From PXAH01 sp964605645 (lineage in GTDB: Bacteria > Omnitrophota > Gorgyraeia > Duberdicusellales > 4484-171), in NCBI GenBank assembly GCA_964605645.1, contig CAZSDJ010000061.1, positions 1-7,743 on the forward strand: DNA of 7,743 nt. Direction: 5' to 3'. A program made the position numbers and the translations under genes. This document shows positions 1 through 5,543 of the stretch, piece after piece (position 1 is the stretch's first letter; the number at the start of each line of letters is the position of its first letter). A model generated the notes under the pieces. It saw nothing but the letters and a program-made list of their open reading frames with translations, was not told the DNA's origin and did no database searches.

Positions 1-6
1 ACCCGT

Positions 7-37
7 TTATAACTCTTTTGTTTGCAGTGAGTTATAA
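7..37. repeat. Short inverted repeat in the left intergenic flank
   Basis: The arms TTATAACTC (7-15) and GAGTTATAA (29-37) are perfect reverse complements of 9 bp around a 13-nt loop. No T-run follows on either strand, so it does not look like an intrinsic terminator. It lies about 65 bp upstream of the phosphorylase-like gene. It could be an operator, the trace of a mobile or repeated element, or chance in AT-rich DNA. The structure is seen directly; any role is a guess. Confidence 0.4.
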
Positions 38-41
38 CAGA

Positions 42-53
42 GGGAAACGTCCC
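42..53. repeat. Small GGGA/TCCC palindrome, possible repeat-element fragment
   Basis: GGGA (42-45) and TCCC (50-53) flank AACG and stand out as a G+C-rich block in an AT-rich intergenic region. The wider string resembles the GGGGACGTTTCCC-like ends often seen near scattered repeat elements in uncultured bacteria. That resemblance is from memory and is not proof. No transposase is in the window. Confidence 0.2.
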
Positions 54-67
54 CTATTTTAAGAAGG

Positions 68-95
68 TTGTAATATCTTGAAAAAAAGATAAAAT
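68..95 (+). promoter_or_regulatory. Candidate sigma70-type promoter of the phosphorylase-like gene
   Basis: TTGTAA (68-73) as a -35 box and TAAAAT (90-95) as a -10 box are separated by 16 nt, matching consensus at 4/6 and 5/6 positions. Transcription would start near 102-103, at or just before the ATG at 103, so the message would be leaderless or nearly so. That agrees with the lack of a Shine-Dalgarno sequence. AT-rich DNA yields such matches by chance, so confidence is moderate. Confidence 0.35.
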
Positions 96-102
96 ATTTT
101 AG

Positions 103-2478
103 ATGATTTATAAATTCAATAACAATACGGAAGAGTTTACGGTTAAGGATGCTCACCGGTATGACAATTACTTTCCGCTCCTCAATAAAACGGGAACTTT
201 GCTTTCTTGCATCAGCCCTAATTTGGCGGGCGATATTAAAAAAGATAACGACCACTTCTTAACTCCGCCTGCGACTACAATTGATTTAAAACATAATCCT
301 TTAACAAAAAGAAACTTTTTTATAAAAATTAAACCCTTATCCGGAAAAGAAGAAATTATCTCTCTTTCTGATCCCTATCCGGATAAACTCCAAGCCGGAT
401 TTTTTTACCATAAACTCACTAAATACACAAAATTTCTGGAAATAGAAATATTAAATTTCATTCCCTATGATTTAGATATAGAAATAATGCAGATAAAAAT
501 CAAAAATAAATCAAACAAAGATTTAAATATTTCCGTTTACTCATCAATCCCTCTCTACGGAAGGAGCGAAACAACACTGCGCGACCATCGCCATGTCAGC
601 AGCCTCTTAAACCGCATTAATTTAACTAAAAATGGTATTTTCCTGCGGCCGACCCTTTTGTTTAACGAAGAAGGGCACAAGCTAAATCAAACTACTTATT
701 TTTGTTTAGCCAAAAGCAACCAGGCTGCAATTAAAGGCCAATTCCCTACTCTCAATTATTTTTGTGGCCAAGGCAATTTATCTAGGCCTGATGCAATTTA
801 TAAAAATAAAAAATCAGCTGCAAAAAAAATAGATAGTTTTGACGGTAAAGAAGCTGTGGCTGCTTTCGAATTTAGAAAAAAAATGCTGAAAAAAGGCCAA
901 GCCATAAATTACATCTTTGGCTTAGGGCTTGTTTCCGGCTCTAAAGAAAAATGCAAAAAAAAGATAACTGATGTTTTTACTAAAATAAATACAGAAAAAA
1001 AAATAGAAAAATATTTAGAAAACACGAAAAAATATTGGCGGAAAAAATTTCAAACAATCAATTTTTCTTTTAGAGATAAAAATTATAATGGCTGGCTTAA
1101 ATGGGTAAAGGCCCAGCCGACTTTGCGAAAATTATTTGGTTGTTCGTTTCTGCCTCATTTTGACTACGGAAAAGGCGGCAGAGGCTGGCGCGACCTTTGG
1201 CAAGATGCTTTAATTTTGCTGCACTATGAACCAAAAGAGGCTCGTAATTTAATTATTAATTCCTTGGCCGGGATACGCCTCGACGGATCAAATGCGACAA
1301 TCATAAAAAAAGATAATACATTTTTATCAGACCGGAATAAAATAAGCCGGGTTTGGTCTGATCATGGAGTTTGGCCCTACCTCACCTTGGAAGCATACCT
1401 GGGGCAAAACTCTGATATAAATATTTTAAATCAACAACTTCCTTATTTTAGAAACTCATATCTATTTCGTGCAAAAAAAATAGATGATCAATTTCACCAA
1501 AAAGATTTTATATTAAGAACCAGAAAAAATAAAATTTATAAAGGCAGTATCTTAGAACACCTACTGATTCAAAACCTAACTTCTTTTTTTAATGTTGGCG
1601 CGCACAATATTATAAAATTAGAAAATGCCGACTGGAATGATGCACTGGATATGGCAGGTGATTGCGGCGAAACTGTAACTTTTAGTTTTATGTATGCTCA
1701 CAATTTAAAAAGTATAGCCGGCTTATTACGCATTTTGCAAAAAAAACAAAAGAAAATACAAATTTTAAAAGAATTAGCTCTTCTTCTCGATAACTTAGAT
1801 ACACCGGTTAATTATAATAATGTTTCTCAAAAACAAAAAAGATTAAAAGAATATTTAGAAAGTAGTGAAGAAATATCCGGTGAAAAAATAGAAGTATCTT
1901 TGGAAAATATTATTTATGATTTAGAGAAAAAATATAAGCACCTCAAAAATTGGTTCATCGAAAATGAATGGCTTAAAGAAGGCTTTTTTAATGGTTATTA
2001 CGACAACCAAGGTAAAAGAGTCGCCGGAAAAGATAAAAAGAAAATAAGGATGATGCTCGCCCCGCAAGTATTTGCAATAATGAGTGGGGTAGCAACCTTG
2101 GATCAAATTAAAAAAATCTGGCAGTCAGTAAATAAATACTTGAAAAAAGAAAATAAAAGTTTTCGGCTAAATACAAATTTTGGCTCTACTTATCAAGACT
2201 TGGGCAGGGCTTTTGGCTTTAAGTTTGGGAACAAAGAAAACGGAGCTTTCTTCAACCACATGATTATCATATTTGCTTATGCTCTTTATAAGCGGGGTTT
2301 TAAAAAAGAAGGTGATTTAGTTTTTAATTCTCTGTATGCAATGGTTAAAGATGATGCCAACACAACTTACCCCCAACTGCCTGAATACTTTAACAATCAA
2401 GGCCAAGGCCTTTACCCTTACCTTACCGGATCAGCCAGCTGGTATATCCACACCTTATTAAAATTCCACAAAAAATAA
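103..2478 (+). CDS. GH94/GT36-type glycoside phosphorylase-like protein (cellobiose phosphorylase-like)
   Basis: This cytoplasmic protein of 791 residues has no signal peptide. It belongs to the glycosyltransferase-36/GH94-type group often annotated as cellobiose phosphorylase, whose members cleave beta-glucosides with phosphate. Visible landmarks are GGRGWRDLWQD (358-368), RLDGSNATII (392-401), VWSDHGVWP (417-425), ENADWNDALD (507-516), KENGAFFNHM (711-720) and YLTGSASW (773-780). By analogy with GH94 structures, the first Asp of DWND (D510) would be the general acid, and H719 plus T775-G776 would help bind phosphate. An (alpha/alpha)6 barrel makes up the second half, after an N-terminal beta-sandwich. 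Length is normal and the frame intact. The start is fixed because an in-frame TAG (100-102) directly precedes the ATG. No Shine-Dalgarno is visible. Substrate is unknown: cellobiose, other beta-glucans, or a storage or envelope glucan are all possible. It stands alone here, convergent with the pilus operon. Confidence 0.85.
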   Translation: MIYKFNNNTEEFTVKDAHRYDNYFPLLNKTGTLLSCISPNLAGDIKKDNDHFLTPPATTIDLKHNPLTKRNFFIKIKPLSGKEEIISLSDPYPDKLQAGFFYHKLTKYTKFLEIEILNFIPYDLDIEIMQIKIKNKSNKDLNISVYSSIPLYGRSETTLRDHRHVSSLLNRINLTKNGIFLRPTLLFNEEGHKLNQTTYFCLAKSNQAAIKGQFPTLNYFCGQGNLSRPDAIYKNKKSAAKKIDSFDGKEAVAAFEFRKKMLKKGQAINYIFGLGLVSGSKEKCKKKITDVFTKINTEKKIEKYLENTKKYWRKKFQTINFSFRDKNYNGWLKWVKAQPTLRKLFGCSFLPHFDYGKGGRGWRDLWQDALILLHYEPKEARNLIINSLAGIRLDGSNATIIKKDNTFLSDRNKISRVWSDHGVWPYLTLEAYLGQNSDINILNQQLPYFRNSYLFRAKKIDDQFHQKDFILRTRKNKIYKGSILEHLLIQNLTSFFNVGAHNIIKLENADWNDALDMAGDCGETVTFSFMYAHNLKSIAGLLRILQKKQKKIQILKELALLLDNLDTPVNYNNVSQKQKRLKEYLESSEEISGEKIEVSLENIIYDLEKKYKHLKNWFIENEWLKEGFFNGYYDNQGKRVAGKDKKKIRMMLAPQVFAIMSGVATLDQIKKIWQSVNKYLKKENKSFRLNTNFGSTYQDLGRAFGFKFGNKENGAFFNHMIIIFAYALYKRGFKKEGDLVFNSLYAMVKDDANTTYPQLPEYFNNQGQGLYPYLTGSASWYIHTLLKFHKK

Positions 2479-2487
2479 ATATTTTTT

Positions 2488-2624
2488 AGGAGGTTAAAAT
2501 GAGAGGGAGAGGGTTTTTGTTTTCTCTGTTTCTATCTCACTCAATTTTACTGAATCCTTGTTTATTTCTAACACAATATAATTGCCCACCTTGTCATTTT
2601 TATAAACCCGTTTGCCGTTTATAA
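2488..2624 (+). other. Orphan consensus RBS with a 41-codon ORF, antisense to the gspB 3' end
   Basis: A perfect AGGAGG (2488-2493) sits 5 nt before an ATG (2499-2501), opening a frame of 41 codons that stops at TAA 2622-2624. The peptide starts MRGRG and then has a hydrophobic stretch (about residues 6-24). It lies antisense to the last third of the gspB-like gene, whose sequence is explained by its own protein. It may be a chance match, a remnant of a gene once downstream of the phosphorylase, or a small membrane peptide. This RBS is better than most in the window, so it is recorded, but coding is not established. Confidence 0.2.
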
Positions 2625-2961
2625 TTGCAAAGGGATTATTGCCGCCAAGAATTATCCCTTCCAAATTATAAGACAGTTGCTGAGGTTGAGGCTTAGGTGT
2701 TTTTCTTCTTTCAGATGGTGTGGTTGCACTCTCTTTGTTTGCGGGGATAATTGTTTGCTGCTTGGTATCATTAACCGCTTCGCTTGTTGCAAAAAAATAA
2801 TTAATACTTACAAAAGCTGCTGCCAGCAATACAATAATTCCAATAGTGAACAAAATTTTGTGCGAATTCTTATTTTGCTTATTCAAAAACTGTTGCTGAG
2901 AAGGCAGCTGTTGCCCGTTATTGCCTTCGGCCTTTTTTAAAGCATCATAAATTATACTCAT
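2494..2961 (-). CDS. gspB: GspB-like inner-membrane secretin-assembly protein
   Basis: The protein has 155 residues: a short cytoplasmic N-terminus opening MSIIYDALKKAE, the start typical of GspB-like proteins; one membrane segment (about 36-57); a Pro/Gln-rich periplasmic linker (about 66-96); and a C-terminal PilP/GspB-type beta domain (97-155) with NLEGIILGG and FAIINGKRV. In Aeromonas, ExeB works with the ATPase ExeA to place the secretin in the outer membrane; the same role is inferred here from the ATPase gene upstream. A longer frame reaches 3042, but the ATG at 2961 is preferred because it gives the family N-terminus and has GAAGGA 9 nt upstream, whereas the extra 27 codons read through a palindrome. 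It is the last gene of the operon, and its TAA (2494-2496) lies 15 bp from the stop of the convergent gene. GspC or a second PilP-like protein are alternatives. Confidence 0.75.
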   Translation of the reverse strand: MSIIYDALKKAEGNNGQQLPSQQQFLNKQNKNSHKILFTIGIIVLLAAAFVSINYFFATSEAVNDTKQQTIIPANKESATTPSERRKTPKPQPQQLSYNLEGIILGGNNPFAIINGKRVYKNDKVGNYIVLEINKDSVKLSEIETEKTKTLSLSF

Positions 2962-2970
2962 TTTGTCTAG

Positions 2971-2976
2971 TCCTTC
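2971..2976 (-). promoter_or_regulatory. Ribosome binding site of the gspB-like gene
   Basis: GAAGGA on the minus strand is 9 nt from the ATG at 2961 and settles the start of the gspB-like gene. Its first base is also the outermost base of the 43-bp palindrome, so folding of that structure in mRNA would place a stem right against the ribosome docking site. Confidence 0.6.
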
Positions 2977-3018
2977 ACTATGCAACAAAAGTGTTGTCAA
3001 CAGAAATGTTGCATAGTG
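2976..3018. repeat. 43-bp nested palindrome between the ATPase and gspB-like genes
   Basis: The outer arms CACTATGCAACA (2976-2987) and TGTTGCATAGTG (3007-3018) are a perfect 12-bp inverted repeat. Inside sit TGTTG (2992-2996) and CAACA (2998-3002), symmetric about T2997. Of the 21 base pairs possible around that centre, 17 are complementary; the 4 exceptions are AAAG facing GAAA. The CAACA/TGTTG units also allow two small hairpins with 4-nt loops instead of one long stem. It fills most of the only intergenic gap inside the operon. There is no T-run, so it is not a classical terminator. Possible roles are mRNA processing or stability, control of gspB translation, a protein-binding site, or a REP-like repeat. 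Confidence 0.85.
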
Positions 3019-3020
3019 TC

Positions 3021-3827
3021 TTACTTTAGTTCCTCGATGCAAATCTTTAGCATCGCAGGGGTAATTGCGGCTTGCTCTTGGACAAAACCCAGTAATAATA
3101 CTCGTTCACAAAGTAGATTTATCAGCCGGGGGATACCTTTTGAAAATTGATAGATAATTTGATAACATTCAGGGACAATTGATAATTGGCAAGAGCCTGC
3201 CTTGTTGAGGCGATAATCGATATAATTTTTTAATTCATCTTCGCGCAACGGCAGGAGCCGGGCCTTGATTGTTATCCTTTGTTTGATTTGCCGGAGTTTA
3301 AAATTATTGAGCTTATCTTCTAATTCCGGCTGGCCGATTAATAAAATTTGTAATAATTTTTCTTGAGCGGTCTCTAAATTTGACAAAAGCCGGACTTGCT
3401 CCAACTGTTTTGCGGTTAGGTTTTGGGCTTCATCGATAACTAACAAGGCGTTGCCGCCGGTTAAAGAAGTATCAATTAAAAATGAATTTAAGTTTTTTAC
3501 TAAATCAAAGCGGTTTCTTTTGCCGGGTTCAAGCCCAAAATCAGCAATAATAGTTTTTAATAATTGGCTTTGGCTGAATTGAGGATAGCCGAAAATTACA
3601 GAAGTCACTATATCTTGGGATAAATTATTGAGAAAAACTTTACAAAGGGTGGTTTTACCGGTCCCCACCTCGCCGATTAAGGCCATCAGCCCTTTTTTTT
3701 GCTGCACACCAAAGACAAGAGTAGAAAGAACTTCTTTGTGAGATGAACTTTGATAGAAAAAACGCGGGTCGGAAGTAATATTAAAGGGAGCGGTTTTTAG
3801 GCCATATTGGCTAAGGTAGTTATTCAT
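3021..3827 (-). CDS. gspA: GspA/ExeA-like AAA ATPase
   Basis: This AAA+ ATPase of 268 residues has the family N-terminus YLSQYGLKTAPFNITSDPRFFY (two parts: YLSQYGLK 4-11, PFNITSDP 14-21), Walker A GEVGTGKT (52-59), Walker B ALLVIDEAQ (127-135), the IGQPEL sensor region and the C-terminal KGIPRLINLLCERV lid. Full-length ExeA (about 550 residues) adds a transmembrane segment and a periplasmic peptidoglycan-binding domain; neither is present, so this is the cytoplasmic ATPase module only. It should act with the GspB-like protein encoded next, probably in secretin assembly. The frame opens further upstream at TTG (3845), but the ATG at 3827 is chosen because family members begin this way; it overlaps the secretin 3' end by 8 nt, suggesting translational coupling. 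TniB or MSHA MshM-type ATPases are relatives; the context favours the secretion or pilus role. Confidence 0.82.
   Translation of the reverse strand: MNNYLSQYGLKTAPFNITSDPRFFYQSSSHKEVLSTLVFGVQQKKGLMALIGEVGTGKTTLCKVFLNNLSQDIVTSVIFGYPQFSQSQLLKTIIADFGLEPGKRNRFDLVKNLNSFLIDTSLTGGNALLVIDEAQNLTAKQLEQVRLLSNLETAQEKLLQILLIGQPELEDKLNNFKLRQIKQRITIKARLLPLREDELKNYIDYRLNKAGSCQLSIVPECYQIIYQFSKGIPRLINLLCERVLLLGFVQEQAAITPAMLKICIEELK
3035..3055. repeat. Small inverted repeat at the 3' end of the ATPase gene
   Basis: CGATGC (3035-3040) and GCATCG (3050-3055) form a 6-bp perfect stem around a 9-nt loop, inside the last codons of the ATPase gene. It stands 16 bp from the 43-bp palindrome, so the transcript could carry two stems in a row before gspB. 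The stem is short and lies in coding sequence, so it may be fortuitous. Confidence 0.35.
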
Positions 3828-5193
3828 CACTCTTTGCTTTTTCAAGTGTCATTATTTTAGGAGTAATAAAGATTAAAAGATTAACTTTTTCCTTTGTTTT
3901 GTTTTTATGCTTAAACAACCATCCTAAAACCGGTATATCACCTAGTAAAGGTACTTTTGTTATAGTATCTATATCTCTATCTTTGATCAATCCTCCAATA
4001 ACTAATGTTTGATTATCTTTTATCATAACAGTAGTGGATGTTGTCCTTGTCTGAATAATTGGTATTAATGCCTCCTGGCCAGAAGCACTAACAAAAGTTC
4101 TATCACTAGTACTGTCGCTCACTTTGGGCTCTATCTTCAAAGTAATAAAACCTTCTTTATTTATCTGAGGTGTTACATCTAAAAAGATACCGTATTCCAT
4201 ATATTCAAAACCACTAATTTCCCATGCATTAGTATCAGTGCTATATGTATACTTGGGAACAGGATCTTCGGTTACTACTTTAATGCTAGCAGGACTATTA
4301 TCTGTAGTCATAATTTTTGGCTGTGATAAAATTGTAGTATCACTATCACTTAAAATAAGATCTAAAGTAGCAGATAAATTAGAAGCATCAAGCGTACCAA
4401 AAGCAAATGGAGATGCCGGAGTAACTGTATCTGAACCGGCAACAGGAAAATCATCAGTTAAATATTTATTATCTGAAGATTCAGTGAAAGGCCAAATATG
4501 AGGCCGTTTAGCACCTGAAGCAGTTGCCGTAACATTCCATTTTACACCTAACTTCTTTGTAATATCTAAGTTAGTTTCAATAACTCTTGCCTCGATTAAT
4601 ACTTGTGGAGTGATTGCATCTAAAGATTTTATATCATTCCTAATACTTTCCAAATTAGACTGAATATCCGCTATAATTATAGTATTAGTTCTTTTATCAA
4701 GAGTCATTCTTCCTCTTTCAGTTAAAAGCTGCTTTACAACTTCTCCTACTTCTTCAACCTTTGCAAAACTAAAGTTGAACACTTCAGTTTGAATTTCCTC
4801 CATTTCTCTTGAAATCATTTCTTTTTCTCTTCTTTTTGCAATTTTTTCTGGAGTTGAAATTAAAATCATATAATCTCCAACCCATTCATAACCATATCCT
4901 TGGGACCTGAGAACAACTTTAAAAGCTTCTGTCCAACTAACATCTTCTAAGTCAATCGTAACCGTTCCTGTTACATCGGAACCAATTACAATATTTACTT
5001 TTTTGCCGTCGCGGTAGGCTTTGGCGGCGATTGAGCGGATAACGGTTGTTATGTTTGCGTCTTTAAATTTAAGAACTTCTATATTTCCCGCTTGAACATC
5101 TAAATCAGGGGCTTGGCTAAAAGCCGTATTGAAAGACACTAAAAAAATAAACAGAAAAAATAGTGTAATAGTTTTATTAAAATTCAACTTCAT
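3820..5193 (-). CDS. pilQ: Secretin of the PilQ/GspD family (short form, no AMIN domain)
   Basis: This outer-membrane channel protein has 457 residues. It has a Sec signal peptide with a hydrophobic core at about 9-21 and likely cleavage near AFS26; an STN/N0 domain (about 40-113, including VTGTVTIDLEDVSW); an N1 domain (about 137-192, including RTNTIIIADIQ); and a C-terminal secretin beta-domain from about 195 with LIEARVIE and the signature VPLLGDIPVLGWLF (414-427). The C-terminus VNLLIFITPKI is typical. PilQ of pseudomonads is about 700 residues because of N-terminal AMIN domains that hold peptidoglycan; they are absent, and only one N1-type module is seen. The start overlaps pilP by 4 nt (ATGA) and has the best RBS of the operon. 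Gene order MNOPQ favours PilQ; GspD of a type II system is the alternative. Confidence 0.9.
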   Translation of the reverse strand: MKLNFNKTITLFFLFIFLVSFNTAFSQAPDLDVQAGNIEVLKFKDANITTVIRSIAAKAYRDGKKVNIVIGSDVTGTVTIDLEDVSWTEAFKVVLRSQGYGYEWVGDYMILISTPEKIAKRREKEMISREMEEIQTEVFNFSFAKVEEVGEVVKQLLTERGRMTLDKRTNTIIIADIQSNLESIRNDIKSLDAITPQVLIEARVIETNLDITKKLGVKWNVTATASGAKRPHIWPFTESSDNKYLTDDFPVAGSDTVTPASPFAFGTLDASNLSATLDLILSDSDTTILSQPKIMTTDNSPASIKVVTEDPVPKYTYSTDTNAWEISGFEYMEYGIFLDVTPQINKEGFITLKIEPKVSDSTSDRTFVSASGQEALIPIIQTRTTSTTVMIKDNQTLVIGGLIKDRDIDTITKVPLLGDIPVLGWLFKHKNKTKEKVNLLIFITPKIMTLEKAKSDE

Positions 5194-5543
5194 TCTTGTT
5201 CCTCCAGTTTTAATATGTGCTGTTTACCGCCTTTTTCTAAAATCACTGCTTTTGGCTCAATCTTTAATATTTTAAATTCACCAATTTGTCCGCCTTCGCC
5301 TAAAATCTCGCCGTTAATCGCTGCTACCGGATCATTCTTGGAATAAATAATCCCTTCCAAAGAAAGATTAGCAATATCAATTTTTTTCGGGATTAAAATT
5401 CTCCCGTAAGCATCAACTAAAGGGGAAAAGGGGGTTCTGTCTTCTGCTGAGTAAGGATACTCATTGCTGTAGGCAACGAGATTGGTAATAAATACCCCGC
5501 AAATAAAAAAGTATGTTATTCTTTTTTTTGCTGTAAACCGCAT
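5190..5543 (-). CDS. pilP: PilP-like periplasmic linker protein
   Basis: The protein has 117 residues: a Sec-type N-terminal hydrophobic segment (about 9-24), a short extended region with DRTPFSPL (35-42), resembling the RDPF motif of PilP, and a beta domain (about 57-115) with SLEGIIYSK, PVAAINGEI and QIGEFKIL. PilP bridges the PilN/PilO pair to the N0 domain of the secretin. Classical PilP (about 170 residues) is a lipoprotein; no Cys is placed for a lipobox, so this one is either free in the periplasm or held by an uncleaved anchor. Its beta domain resembles that of the GspB-like protein in the same operon. The start overlaps pilO by 28 nt and has no visible Shine-Dalgarno, so translation is probably coupled to pilO. 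GspC-like is the alternative name. Confidence 0.75.
   Translation of the reverse strand: MRFTAKKRITYFFICGVFITNLVAYSNEYPYSAEDRTPFSPLVDAYGRILIPKKIDIANLSLEGIIYSKNDPVAAINGEILGEGGQIGEFKILKIEPKAVILEKGGKQHILKLEEQE
5201..5205 (-). promoter_or_regulatory. Strong ribosome binding site of the secretin gene
   Basis: GGAGG on the minus strand lies 7 nt before the ATG at 5193. It is the only near-perfect Shine-Dalgarno in the operon; pilN, pilO and pilP have weak or no visible sites. This fits a need for more secretin, which forms rings of 12-15 subunits, than of the alignment proteins. Confidence 0.7.

Noticed and set aside
995..1003. Run of nine A residues inside the phosphorylase gene as a phase-variation tract
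   Set aside because: The gene is intact and AT-rich with many A-runs of 7-9. Nothing else suggests a contingency locus.
2677..2940. Plus-strand open frame of 87 codons opposite gspB
   Set aside because: It has no ribosome binding site, an odd Cys- and Arg-rich composition, and is fully explained as the antisense of a recognisable protein.
2962..3042. N-terminal extension of the gspB-like frame back to an ATG at 3042
   Set aside because: The extra 27 codons read through the palindrome and overlap the ATPase 3' end. The family N-terminus MSIIYDALKKAE starts at 2961 and has its own ribosome binding site.
3828..3845. Upstream TTG start for the GspA/ExeA-like ATPase
   Set aside because: TTG has no Shine-Dalgarno before it, and family proteins begin with the short string found at the ATG at 3827.
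4238..4501. Plus-strand open frame of 87 codons opposite the secretin
   Set aside because: It is antisense to the well-supported secretin beta-domain and resembles no known family.
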